A DNA stretch of 64,000 nt, taken from Scleropages formosus. Taxonomy: Eukaryota; Chordata; Actinopteri; Osteoglossiformes; Osteoglossidae. The notes beneath the pieces were generated by a model. That model was not told where the DNA came from, did not search any database, and worked only from the letters and a program-made list of their open reading frames with translations. A program made the position numbers and the translations under genes. Numbering within the stretch: the stretch's first letter is position 1; the number at the start of each line of letters is the position of its first letter. Where the stretch lies: assembly GCF_900964775.1 (NCBI RefSeq), contig NC_041818.1, positions 14,283,332-14,347,331 on the forward strand, given 5' to 3'. Shown in pieces: positions 11,020-22,753 of this stretch.

Positions 11020-13818
11020 GGTTAGTAGCGAGGCGGAAAACCTCCTTCCTCTGTCTGTGTGAGCAGGGGAATGGAGAACGGAGGGAAAAGGGACAGGAAG
11101 GACAAGGAAAGCACTAGAAGGTGGAGCCTCATATCCTGGTGATGGCATCGGTTCTCATCGGCTGTCCACACTCCTGCCTCTCTCACTTACTCTCTCTCAC
11201 TACCCATTAGCAGCATACACTTTGAGAATAAAATTATGTGATGCAATTTAATGAAAATAAGTGAAAATCTGCAATTTTTATATTTCCACTGTTTCTAAAC
11301 TGGTTGACAGTTTATGTCATTGTATGAGCTGTGCCTCCTTAAAATATATATTAATTAAAAATTTATATTACGCATGACCAGTGGGTGAACATTCTACACC
11401 CCCCTGTTTCCCTGTTTCCTTGTTGTCTGTCTTCCTCTCAATATATCATTTTTATTGTCACTGCCACAAAAAGCCATATTTGGTTAGAAAAGGAGTAAAC
11501 AGCTCTGAGGTGTGGATATAAAATGTTTCTTGCAAAATTCAAATGTGCACACAAGAGATTAGTTCTTTTCTGCCTCTTTCACAGTCAGCTGGGGCCTGAC
11601 AGCAGAACAGCTCTGTGTGCCACCAGTTGATGAGTATACTGATAGGTTTGCAAATGTGGGTCTTAGGACTGGGTCAAACCTGGAAGCTCCCAGGCCCTGT
11701 CATTGGATTAGTGCTTATCTGGGTACTGTTTTGCCTTTTTGTGGCAGTGTTGTTACATATGGGCATGAGTAAGCGTCACGCTAAGTATGGTTCCACCACT
11801 GATAACTTCTAGGGTCTGTCTAAAGAGAAGGGTCCAGATCTCCTTCTGCAGAGTGTAGTGAGCAGACCTTGTGACCTCTTTACTTTTTTTGTCAGTTTAT
11901 ACAGCCAGAATCACTTTAATTGGTGAACTAATTTAAACAGTCATGAACCTTGGAGCTTAGCTGCAGAAAACCAAAACACTACACATACCCTAAATTAGCA
12001 GGACTGGTAATGACACATGTACTGCAAACAAGTTATTGCACATTTAGAAAGTTATGGAACTTCTCCTAATGTGACTCAGGCTCATTATAGTGACTGACAG
12101 TGAAGCCTTTATTGCTGATCACCAGAAAGGTAGTTGCTGTATAATAAGACCAAGTTGGACACACAGAGTGGCAAAGCATGGAAGATCACATCTCTTGCCA
12201 ACTACTCTGGGAATGGGCTGGCAGTAGGTGGTATAGTAATGTACTAATTAAGACATTTATGGACACAGGTTGTCCCACAATGTGCTATGAAAAGTTGAAG
12301 TGTTTTAGAAATAGCCATGTCTATACCAGGAGTCTAACTTGTGTCTGATTATTCAAAAAGGCAACTGGAGGTTACAGGTAGGATTTGGATGGCGAGAATG
12401 TGGTCCCTTTATGAGAACATAAAGGAAATACTGACACAAAGTGTATGAATACCATGTTGGGCCTCACAGTTTCAGTTCACCTTGGCGTTGATTGTACCAT
12501 TATTATGCTGTTCAAACCGTTCATTGACCACACATTCCCTATTGATGTAGAGGATTCCATTACCATCAAAGTAGAAAAGATTCATAGGATCATAGGATTA
12601 ATGTGAACATTCAGCATTGCTTTGTATTTATTGACATTTACCTCCATTCTAAGGCAATCAGTAGTCCTAAACTGTGCCAAGAAAATGCACCTTACATCAG
12701 CAGAAAAATCCACTATGGGAAACACTGTTGTGGCACACAGACTTGCTTGGTGAGTAATACAAATGTATCCATCCAATTGTTGAGAATAATGGGAAGGATA
12801 ACACATTACCTTTCCCCGCTGTTTAGTAAACTGCTCTTTATGGTTTTATGCACTGCTTTACCTACATGCAAACATCACTTCAGCCCCTGTTCCATATTAG
12901 ACATCAGTAAATTGTGTGATGTTCATTCCTGAAGTCCCTGCCAAACGTGCCTCAACCATCAGCTCCCTGAGTTGCTGAGACCTGTCCAGCACTTTTATGT
13001 ATGACCAACAAGCGTTATGGGATGCTAATTGTACAAGTAGAGGAAAAAAAACCTGTGTGGAAGCACCCACTTTAAATATAAAGTGAATAAAAAAGTATAA
13101 AATGGATCAAGTTTAAAACTCATTATACACATATTGATCTTTAAGTAATGAAATGTATGATATGCACCTATCAATGGTACCTGTCCAACACTGTGCCAAT
13201 CCCAGTGCTGCATCATGGAAAAAAAAACCTGAAGCCCCACAAATTTACAGTGAGCTCTCATCATGCCTGTTAAAGCTGTAGCAAAGTACTCATTTTCTGA
13301 GTTTACTGCTCTGATGCAGAGAGGAGGCATTTTTCACATTTTTATTGTCTTTGACAAGTGGACATGGATTTTCACAGAGCTGCCAAAACAGGTCAAAGGA
13401 ACCATAAGAAGACAACATCAGAGGCCGAGAGGGTCACAGCCAGGGGACAACAGGAAATGACAACTGTAGACTTGATAAAGCAGGGCTACATGAATGGTGC
13501 TTCAGAATGACTGGCAAGGATTTTTGTGACAAGGAATGCGGGCAAGGAGTTCACTGGTTGAAGAAATGAGAGTAGTGTTTGGGAGTGGGTATATTTACCA
13601 TTTGTTATTTTTCAATCCTTGCTATTTTTTTAAAACTATCCCTAGCAAATAACGTCAGAAAGACACGGTTCTTATCTTTTGCATTTGTAATTAGGCAAGG
13701 AAAAACAGACTGAAAAATCAATAAAACACGGGTTTTCGCTATAGGAAATAGGCACCGATCTACCTGTGTTTACAGCTCATACACAATTCACAAACGAAGC
13801 ACAGCTGACACACAGGAC
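11020..13818. other. Intergenic region between ENDOD1-like genes C and D
   Basis: The first 150-250 bases are the presumed promoter and 5' UTR of gene C. A minus-strand AATAAA near 13,340 is a candidate polyadenylation signal for gene D. The rest is AT-rich with only short chance ORFs. Confidence 0.5.
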
Positions 13819-15623
13819 CTATCTCTTCCTTCTCTTAATAATGTTCTCCACAATGCAGTCTTTGTAAAAAAGCGATAGGTTTCGATCCACGTTTGTCTGG
13901 TTCTTCAGTTTGCTCTCCAGAGTCTTGAGTGGGACCTCCTGAACGCTGTGCCCCACCTCCTGGTTGATGCCATAGGCAGCATAGGTGGGGAACATGAAGC
14001 GCACCTCATAAGGTGAATTCCTATCGAAGCGAGGACAACAGTAGGCCGACCACAGATACCTGGGGACCGCCAAGCGGTCAGTGTTCCCTCTGCGGATCAT
14101 CAGTCCAGAAACTGCCACACCTGTCATCACGTAAGCCTTGCCATGACAGAAGTTGTTGAGCCGCTGGCGCACAGTGTCAACATAGGCGGTCCAAGACTCC
14201 TCCAGGAAGATGGTAACCAGAGGCACATGATTGGTCAGAGTATAGGTAGCAGCCTTGTCCTCACTAGAGGACTGGTGCTGGTCCGGGTTGAGTGCACCCC
14301 GCTCATACAATACGGCATCTGTAAAGTCCTGCAGGACAGCCTGGCTCTCTTCGATCAGTGGGTCCATTTGCTCTGCAGGTGGTAGCACTCTCATGTTGCT
14401 GTTCTCTTCCTGCGAGGCCAACTGTGCAAGGACCAGGGTGCAAAGAGTCACTTAAAACAGAACCCTGACCCTTTTGATGTAGTCTGTTTAAAAATTGTTC
14501 TGTTGCAGTTTTAGAGCATGCATATAAAATAATGCATTTTTAAGTCAAAATAACTTTAATATTGTTTAAACTTGTGCAGCACATGTTTTAATATAGTTTT
14601 CACTAGACATGCAAAAGCGTAAGTGTAATGCATAGCATGGAAAAGATATGGCTTTGAAGAAGGCACCTTCTACTTTATATGTTGCTTTGGTGTCTGGTAA
14701 ATGAATAAATGTAAACTTAAATAACCCATTCCACAGTGTGAAAAAAGCACACTTTACCCTGAGAAAGAGGCACTCAGTTGTGCAATTGCGTGTTAAGATA
14801 TTGCGCTTTCCTTGATAGGCAACTCAGCAGCCAGTGAGACCACACACACACACACACATTTTCAGAACCGCTTGTCCCATACGGGGTCACGGGGAACCGG
14901 AGCCTAACCCGGCAACTCAAGGCGTAAGGCCGGAGGGGGAGGGGACACACCCAGGACGGGACGCCAGTCCATCGCAAGGCACCCCAAGCGGGACTCGAAC
15001 CCCAGACCCACCGGAGAGCAGGACTGTGGTCCAACCCACTGCGCCACCGCACCCCCTCCCCAGTGAGACCATTCAAATATATTCTCAATGAAAAAATGCA
15101 TTCCAGATGGAAGCATACACTGGGACTACGTCTGCCTAATGCTGGTTGCATGGGTTCAATCTGGAGTAACAGCTTGTCAAATTTAAAATGAGCTGTTTAC
15201 AAAACTTTATTATGTTAAAAGAAGTCATGTTATGGACCAGTTTCAATGCTAAACAATAGGGCAGTGTTAACGCAATGCATGCTTATGGCTGCACCTGACA
15301 CGAGCAAATGGCTGTAGAAGGAACTGTACCTGTGGCTCATACATCCAGGGTGTGTCCATCCTTTCCTGGCCGTCAGACTTCTTGAAGGTGTAAGCCGAGT
15401 AGATGGGCACGCGGCGGCTGCGGTCGTACAGCGTGGCAAAACGTGGCTTTTCGTTGTAGCGCTGGCAGATCTGCCGCAGTTCTCCACCCCGGAAACCCAC
15501 TGGGGGGGTTCTCATGAACAGAAACTGGCTGCAGTCCTTGAAACTGTTGCCCACGCCGGCTTGGCCCACCCACACCCAACCCAGGAGTTGCAGTACCAAT
15601 AGCCAAGAGCCCAGAGGACCCAT
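13819..15623 (-). CDS. ENDOD1-like secreted protein, gene D (catalytic His and metal Asn replaced)
   Basis: Two coding exons, 15,330-15,623 and 13,819-14,421, joined in phase 0; the product is 298 aa. The signal peptide (SWLLVLQLLGWVWVGQAG) is followed by ICQRYNEKPRFATLYD and PWMYEPQ. Exon 2 keeps EDKAATYTLTN, RLNNFC and WSAYCC. The catalytic motif reads ERGALNPDQHQ: Ala141 replaces the His (codon 14,293-14,295), and Leu171 sits at the Asn metal-ligand position (TIFLEESW). The C-terminus is unusually basic (IIKRRKR). The intron (14,422-15,329) carries a family-1 SINE. The frame is open throughout, so this is a likely pseudoenzyme under some constraint; that conclusion is inferred from motif loss only. 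It is the nuclease gene nearest the perforins and is divergent to them. Confidence 0.88.
14640..14717 (+). repeat. Short degenerate L2/SINE 3' tail
   Basis: 'ttgctttggtgtctggtaa' followed by 'atgaataaatgtaaa' is a decayed match to the tail shared by the L2 LINE and family-2 SINEs. It lies in the intron of ENDOD1-like gene D. Confidence 0.5.
14843..15059 (-). repeat. tRNA-derived SINE, family 1, in the intron of gene D
   Basis: Full-length copy with (TG)n tail, B box GGTTCGAGTCC and A box on the minus strand. A perfect 12-base target-site duplication 'ccagtgagacca' flanks it (14,831-14,842 and 15,060-15,071). Confidence 0.92.
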
Positions 15624-15851
15624 GGTAGTGGCGGGGAACTGGGGGTTCCAACACCGCAGGCAGCAGTGGAGGTGACCAACCCAGAGGGGGAGGGTTGCAG
15701 ATTATGACCAGTACAGGTAGACTACAAAATGGGAACGACAGAAGAGTTGGAGTTGCTGCTGTATGCAAAGTTGCTGCAGGCAGGACTGGCTGCAGGATGG
15801 ATGGTCAGACCAATGGAGTAGCTCTAACTGGAGTCTGTCACCATGGGAGCA
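15624..15851 (-). promoter_or_regulatory. Presumed promoter/5' UTR of ENDOD1-like gene D
   Basis: Immediate upstream region of gene D. No clear TATA box. It abuts the block at 15,852 that is repeated upstream of the other perforin copies, so that block may serve both divergent genes. This is positional inference only. Confidence 0.3.
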
Positions 15852-17400
15852 GTTATTGGCTGAACAAGTGAACACTATCACCGAGGGCTGATTAGCAGTG
15901 AGGCGGTACAACCGAGCCCTCGACATAGCTGCAAAACATCTACTTGACTTAAAAAAAAAAAAAAAAAAAACTTTGGTTTTTAGCTGTCCTTATCAAACTC
16001 AAAGATGAGCTTATTTTTTCCCCCATAATGCACACATACCCTCACAATTACACCTCCACTCCAGCAGTGAGCTCTTTTCAGGTTGAGCTCAATGACTCAT
16101 TGTTTGTATCTTATCGCTGTGCAAACACACTCACCCCTCTGACCACACCCGAGGAACTCTTGCTCAAATTTAAATTGCTTTAATACTCAGTGTTACATAT
16201 TTCTATACAATAATGCTTTTTAAAATATATGACAGTAAGTTTTCGCATAAGATAATTGCTTAGTTGAAGCACCTTTGGCAGAATACTTTCTGAATGCCCT
16301 GTATATATTAGAAATTATAGCTTGATAAAAATATTATTTAATCTGCTCAGCCTGTGTTTTAAATGGCTTTGCTGAAATAGTTAGAAGGCAAATCACCCTT
16401 TAAGTATCAATCAGGTGGCTATTAAAACAAAAAAAGACAAGAGTCCACCCATTGAGGACCAGGAACAGACAGCCCTGTTCAAAATCTTGCAATGTTCCTC
16501 TTTTTACGGGGCACTACGGCAGACAGAGGAGCCGTTTTCCTCACTTCCCAGACCCTGGAAATCAGTTCAGTTTCTGATACAGGCTTCTGCCACCTGTTAG
16601 TTGGTTATTCTGCATCAGTATCATTTGCAGCGGAAAATGAAAAATAACTCTGGAAAAAGAAAATAACAGTGGGGGTTAAAATGTGAACTTTCCGGTTCTC
16701 ATACATGAAAACGCGTGATCGTTTTTGACCAGCATGTGGTCAAGTCAAACTGAGGAAGATTTTATTAATCTTTCGCATGACCGCAAAACAACACGTCTTC
16801 ATTTCCCTCTCGCCTTCATTTCTCTCTTTTAGTTGCACAAACTTTGTGTAGACCACATTTAATTTTTTTCGTGGTTTTACCACTGAGTTAGTTCCATTGC
16901 ATGCTGTAAATTTTGAGCACCTCCTGATTTTGATGCTCTGTGCTGCTCATGTTCTGCATTCAAGATGTCACCTCGTCAGCCGCTCGCAGCTCTGTGGATG
17001 GGGATGCCACACTGGGCCTCCATGTTTATTCTACACATTGCTGCGGCTTCTCACCTTGTCACCCCCCCACCGTTATTAAATATCTCATCTCAAAGACAGA
17101 ACCTGAATTCACTCACTTCGTCTTCCTCATTGTCATCTTCAGCTGCTCTGGTTTTTGGTTGTTTATCCTAAGATCAGGTAGGGTCATCTTGTCTAATCAT
17201 ATTTATTATATCAGCCATGTGTGTTTTTTGCACTGATGTTTGCGTGAGCCTTCTTTCATAGCCTTAATTTTATAGTAATTAACTAGAAGGCTTTCGTTAC
17301 TGAGTAGTCTGTTATTGGCTGGAATGCAGAAATAAAAACATGAAGTGTATCATGAAATGCCCCTGAAAAGTAGCTCAGGACAACCTGTTTCTAATACTCT
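15852..17400 (+). repeat. Perforin-upstream homology block, copy 1
   Basis: This stretch is recognisably the same as 48,997-50,520, and as 25,790-26,280 plus 26,830-27,350. Shared landmarks are 'ttattggct(g/a)aacaagtga' with 'ccgagggct' (15,852), 'acaattacacct' (about 16,045), 'gacagccctgttca' (16,468) with 'agacagaggag' and 'ctggaaatcag', and the 'tttatcct..' segment with a splice-donor-like site at 17,177. A poly-A run (15,951-15,970) interrupts it. It travelled with each perforin duplication, so it probably holds the perforin promoter. Confidence 0.6.
17100..17177 (+). other. Candidate non-coding 5' exon of perforin 1
   Basis: Conserved in four places (17,177; 24,545; 26,993; 50,256), always ending CAG followed by GTAGG or GTAAG. 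The perforin start codons each lie just after a good splice acceptor (for example 'ctttctgtag' before 19,912), so a 5' non-coding exon must exist upstream. This is the best candidate. The left limit is arbitrary. Confidence 0.4.
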
Positions 17401-18085
17401 CACCATGGGTTCTTAACCTATTTACAATAGATACTTTTACTGTGAATGCCAAAGATGTGTTGTTTTATTCCTAGATGAACAAAATGAACATTTTTTTCCT
17501 AATAAAACCCTCAGAATAAATTGCCATTACAATCCATACAACAAAGCACAGAAAAGACAATACAGGGGAGGGCACATTTCTAAAACTGGTAAAGAAGTGA
17601 AATAGCTGTCCATCTCTCCTGAGTCTGTGAATATTACCTGTTGGAAAGATATTAGTGTTTCATATGCAGTTTCTTTCTGAGTGATCTGGTGGTCATTTGC
17701 AGGCTCCTGTCTGGTCAATGTATGATCTTCAGTGGGTCAGACAGGACAAGCAGTGATAGCTTGCAGATTTCAACCTGTTGAAGTTGACCCTGGTTTTGCT
17801 GGTGTCTGGTACACAAGAAACATGTATTTCTTCCATAACACTGCTTGAAAGCAGCATGGACAGCAACACAAAACGCAAACAGTTGCACATATAAGCGGGG
17901 CCTTATTACTGAAGGCTTTACCTTCCACTGCTGATTTATTTATTACAGAAATTACATTGGATTACAGTGTGTGTTCCAGGTTGTACCTGCTTATGAATTT
18001 TGATTAATAAGCAGCTAAACCTTTCAAAGACTTCCAGGTAAGGACTAGGATTTTTAAGATTTTATTTTGACAGCAGGTAATACTG

Positions 18086-18304
18086 TGGGGGGGCATGGTG
18101 GTGTGGTGGTGTGGTGGGTTTGGCAGGATCCTGCTCTCCACTGGGTGTGGGGTTCGAGTCCAGCTTGGGATGCCCTGCAACAGACTAGCATCCCATCTTG
18201 GGTGTGTCCCCTCCCCCTCCAGCCTTGCGCCCTGAATTGTAGGCTTAGGCTCTGGTTTGTCGCAACCCTGCTTGGGACAAGCGGTTTCAGCCAATGTGTG
18301 TGCG
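18086..18304 (+). repeat. tRNA-derived SINE, family 1
   Basis: Intact B box ('ggttcgagtcc'), conserved body and 'gggacaagcggtttca' end. The head carries a short local repetition of 'gtggtgtggtg'. Confidence 0.85.
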
Positions 18305-18435
18305 CTACAGTGGTTAGGGCTATTGTGGCCTGAAGGTTCTAGTTTAAGTCTCTTCTCTCTCTGGGGTACCCTTGAGCAAGGTACTTGCCCAAAATTACTC
18401 CAGAAACTACCCAGATGTTAAAGTTGCTTACTTAA
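18305..18435 (+). repeat. Truncated tRNA-derived SINE, family 2
   Basis: A tRNA-like head ('cagtggttagggct') with decayed B box leads into 'cccttgagcaaggtacttg' and 'attactccag', the diagnostic family-2 body. The L2-like tail is missing. Confidence 0.6.
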
Positions 18436-18454
18436 CACTTGCATGGGAAAAATA

Positions 18455-18674
18455 AACACATACATGCATTGTCTGAAACTGCTTGTCCCAAGCAGGGTTA
18501 CAACGAACTGGAACCTAACCCAGCAACACAGGGCGCAAGGTTGGAGGGGGAGGGGACACACCCAAGATAGGATACTAGTCCGTCGCAGGGCAATCCAAGT
18601 GGGACTCGAACCCCAGACCCACCAGAGAGCAGGCCTGGGCCAAACCTGCTGCACCACTGACCCCCCCCCCCCCA
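18455..18674 (-). repeat. tRNA-derived SINE, family 1
   Basis: Full-length family-1 copy on the minus strand with recognisable B box; it ends at a run of C (18,661-18,673). Confidence 0.85.
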
Positions 18675-18745
18675 GTAAATAAGAAAACAAATAAATAAAT
18701 AAATACAAAAAAATAAATAAACAAGCAAAAGTTTAATGCTGGCAT

Positions 18746-18746
18746 C

Positions 18747-18783
<37 letters not shown>
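18746..18783. repeat. (GATA)n microsatellite
   Basis: About nine tandem GATA units, likely length-polymorphic. Confidence 0.95.
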
Positions 18784-18785
<2 letters not shown>

Positions 18786-19913
18786 GTCTGCCCAAAACTT
18801 CACTAGGTATCAGTGTAGGGACTAAAGAACTATACTTTGAATTTGATATAATCTTTGATGCAGGATTTTGAATTCATCATATGGTGCCAAGAGTGGTGTT
18901 TGGATTCATAAAAGTAAGGCTTTGCAAAAGTCAAACGTGGTACAAACAAATGGATGCACACAAAACACATCTGGTACACAAAAAAATTCCCTTAAAGTCA
19001 CTCTGCTTAGTACGCGTAACGATATAAAGCTATAAAAATATTTTTAATGTAATATGCTCAGGTCACAGAATTCAAATAATTGATAACAGATAAATTCTGG
19101 TCAAAATGCTGAAAATCCTAGCTGATTCTTGAAAACTAAAGTTTAAACCATTCATATTAGTAACTGATAGAAAACTTTTATCAACCTTGTTTTAATTTAT
19201 ATAATTTCAAATCACAGGCAAAAGGTTTGTTATAGCTGTGTTTCTAGTTTATAATCAGAGTCTTGTTAAGTCAAAATAAACCTTAATTCACATGAAGACA
19301 ATGAGAGAATGTTGTTGTGTCGGTGATACCGATCTCAGAGAAAGACGATGGATGACCGTACACAAGTACTTGGCCTTTCACGCAAAATACTTCATTTGCC
19401 GCAGTAACAGAATCAATAATTTAATCCTTATTCTACAATTCCTCCAGTGACAGGCAAAGCAACAAGACGCCTGAAATATGGTGCTACATGTGATAAATTG
19501 CCATACAGAACAATTACATGTGGAGTGAGACTCACTCAAGGAGCTACTGTCTCCTGTCCTATGAAGGTGCATGCTCTGTCATTTTGTAATCTACGGAGTA
19601 TCTCAGGGATGTGGAGGTGAACAGTGTCTGCATCGCTAAGACATCCTGCAGACTGTCTACAGCTGGTTTCCAGCTGCATACTAATCGGAGCAGAATTTAC
19701 ATTTACACCAAGGCTGAAGCCTTACCATCTGATGCATAAGTTTCTAGCTTAGATGCCGGTTAGTTTTTTTCCATATGCTGATTTTGATTAATCTGGCCAG
19801 GTTTTTAATAATACTTCCTCAAACTGTATAAAACCTTGGATGAAAAGATTTCATTTTTCTCAGAAATGCTCATTATTTCAATAACAAAGCCCCTCTTCCC
19901 ACTTTCTGTAGGA

Positions 19914-22106
19914 ATGCGGTGTCTGTTTGTCCTCTGGCTGTGGTTGTGGTCGCTGCCCCCGACCCTCCCCTGCACCACCGGGAATCCAGCAGAATGCCAA
20001 AAAGCTCGTTTAGTTCCTGGGTCAAATCTGGCAGGTGAGGGGTTTGATGTAGTTACCATGCAGCGCAAGCAAGCCTATGTCATCGATGTGGAGACCTGGG
20101 AGATTAAACCCAACAAAACCTGCACTCTGTGCACTAACCCCTACATGGGGGGTGAGGTCCAGAAGGTGCCGCTGGCTCTGGTGGACTGGCGGGTGCTGCC
20201 CCACTGCAAGCTGCAGGTCTCCAGTGTTGTGTACGAGTCCAGTGAGCATTTCGTGGAAAGCAACATGAACAGGGTGTACCCCACCTGGAAGGACGGGCTC
20301 CACCTCCCATCGTCTTCATCTCTTATGCTGGGGGGCACCCACTCAAAGCTGGCAAAGATGACCATGGAGCAGTCCAAGCAGGACAAATACAGTTTCATCG
20401 AACAGGATGTGCAGTGTGCCTACTACAGGTGAGTGTTGACAAAGCTGCAATGTGCAGATGTAAATGGAAAGAATGGAAAGGGTCAAGAGGAATGGAAAAA
20501 TAGAGGATGGTGAAAGACATGCAGTGTGGAAAAATGTGAGAAAGAAGGGTAGCAGAGAAAGTGCAGCAGGTGGAGAATGATGGTGAAGTGGAGGAGAGAC
20601 ACATAGAATGGGTGATAGATCGTTTTTTTCTGTGTATCTTTTGGATGTAATTTTGTACTTTTTGGAAATGCAAATTCTATACGTAATGTGCTTTAAGTAT
20701 TTATTTTCACTTCAATTAATTCTTGTTTAAATTATTGATTGGCTATAAACATAAGGACAATTATTTGCTGGGAAATACAGATTTTTAATTATTATATTAT
20801 TCAGAAAATCTAAGGCAGCTATGTGTTTGGTGTCCTCCCCAGCTACCAGCTTACAGAGGAGCCACCCCTGCATAAGGAGTTTATTCAAAACCTTCAGGGC
20901 CTCCCTGCGACGTACAACAAGAACACCAAGGCAGAGTATCGCCGCTTGTTGGACACCTATGGGACACACTTCATCAAGAAGGTGAAGCTGGGTGGTCGTG
21001 TGAGCAGTGTTACCTCACTGCGGCTGTGTGAAGCGGCGCTGAGCCACTACACTGAGACTGAGGTGAAGGATTGCCTAGATGCTGAAGCATCCAAAATTCT
21101 GAAGAACGTGACAGACTTCATCAAGACCGAAAAAAATTACTGCAAGAAGCACACCAACGACACATTCTCCAGCCAGTTCCACGACAGAGTCACTGAGGTG
21201 GAAGGTGGTGAGGCTGGAGTTCCTGATCTGTTGTTTTCAAACATGCCTAATGTTTTCAACGACTGGACCGACAGCCTGAAGAAAATCCCTGGAGTCGTCA
21301 ACTACTCTTTGGATCCACTGCACCTACTGGTGGACGGTTCTCAGTCAAAGAAAGAGGGGCTGAAGAAGGCTATAGAAGACTACATCCTGGAGAATGCTCT
21401 GTACAAGCACTGCTCTGGAAAGTGTTCTGGAGGCTCCAAGCCCAGCTCACATGATTGCTGCAACTGTGTCTGTAACCCCAGTCAGTACATAACCAGCCAT
21501 TGCTGCCCAGCTAACGCAGGTCTGGCCCGACTCACTGTCAAGGTGTTGCGAGCAACAGGCTTGTGGGGGGACACCTTTAGTAAAACTGATGGATTTGTGA
21601 AGATAAGCTTTGGAGGAAAATCTGCCCAGACTGATGTTATTTATAATAACGATAACCCAGAGTGGAAAACCGAGTTCCCACTGGACATGGTGACACTTTC
21701 ACTGGGGACGGAGCTGAAGCTGGAGGTGTGGGACGAAGACAAGGACTGGTACAAGTGGTGGAATGACAACCTGGGAGAGTGCAAGGTCTCCCCTGAAAGT
21801 GGCTCCCACAGTCGTATCTGCCCACTGAACCATGGCACTCTTTACTACTCTTATACAGTTGAATGTGCTCCTGGACTTGGAGGAACGACGTGCCGCAAGT
21901 ACATTCCTACTCCCATGAGCCCCAGCCTGGCCCCTCTGTACACCTCCAGGAATGCCGTCAATGTCACTGCCAGCCTCCTGATGCACATGAGAAGGGGACA
22001 TCGTGTTGATCCTCTGATCTTTGTGGTACCGACAGATGGGAAAAACATCAGCAAAACTCAAGGCATTCCAAATGACATCCACACTTATGCCATGCCCAAG
22101 CTTTAA
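19914..22106 (+). CDS. prf1: Perforin-1-like pore-forming protein, perforin 1 (complete)
   Basis: Coding exons 19,914-20,428 and 20,843-22,106, spliced in phase 2, give 592 aa. Perforin is stored in cytotoxic granules and forms calcium-dependent pores in target membranes. Visible parts: signal peptide (MRCLFVLWLWLWSLPP), N-terminal perforin blocks ([18 protein letters not shown]), a MACPF domain with signature [13 protein letters not shown] (211-223), a membrane-insertion segment after DCLDAEAS (248-255), a Cys-rich EGF-like shelf (about 365-390) and a C2 domain (about 397-515) with calcium-ligand aspartates (GDTF..TDG, WDEDKD). Human perforin is 555 aa with the same two-coding-exon layout. 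The ATG follows a splice acceptor, implying an upstream 5' exon. Residues 256-278 differ strongly from perforin 3 although flanking codons are nearly identical. Confidence 0.95.
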
Positions 22107-22612
22107 TAAGCAGACAGTCTTTCCTGTAAGAAAATGTCTGGCCATTATTGCTAGCACCTGTGCTTTTTCTTGAATCTATTGGTTCCTGCTCATTGCTGAC
22201 ATGATAGTTACTCCATTATGCTTATTACCAGTTAGTCCGTAGCCAAAGGAAATTGTGTATCTGAGGTGGTCTTCTCACTTCTCTAGTCTCCATTTGGTTT
22301 TGGTCCAAGACATTCGGTCCATTGTTAAATCTGAGACCAAAAACTTGAAAATTTCACCAAGCGACTGTCTGAGACCCACTGCATTGTAAGAACCATGTAT
22401 TCACACTCTCATTTGCATTATGGCACTCCTTAACATCCCCTGCGTACTTATGTTTGTGTTTGTATCCCTTGTGTTGCATTGTGCTTTAATTTTCTAATTA
22501 TTCTTTATTTTAAAGTGACATATAGCCTCTGTCTTCCTCAAGCCAGCTGACTTCCACTATCGTGGTAAGTCTACATTTTTTATTTTAATTTTTGTACTCT
22601 CCACCTTTTCTA

Positions 22613-22685
22613 AATAAAATTTATGCAAATAGCTCACCGTTACCCTTTTGACACAGTAAACCTTATTAAAGCAATTACAAATAAA
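22613..22685 (+). other. Candidate polyadenylation signals of perforin 1
   Basis: AATAAA at 22,613-22,618 and again at 22,680-22,685, about 510-580 bases after the stop codon. Confidence 0.45.
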
Positions 22686-22753
22686 GTCTTTAATTTTAAT
22701 CTTTTTAAAATTAGAATGAAAAAAATGTTAAAATACATGGTGAAAAGAAATCA

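Larger units (their letters stand above)
17401..19913. other. Perforin 1 upstream intron/intergenic region with SINE cluster
   Basis: Contains family-1 SINEs at 18,086-18,304 (plus) and 18,455-18,674 (minus), a family-2 SINE head between them (18,305-18,435), an (AAAT)-rich stretch (18,675-18,725) and a (GATA)n microsatellite (18,746-18,783). Nothing else recognised. If the 5' exon at 17,177 is real, this is perforin 1 intron 1. Confidence 0.5.

Noticed and set aside
18746-18783. Regularly spaced short repeats that might suggest an array
   Set aside because: Simple GATA microsatellite without spacers.
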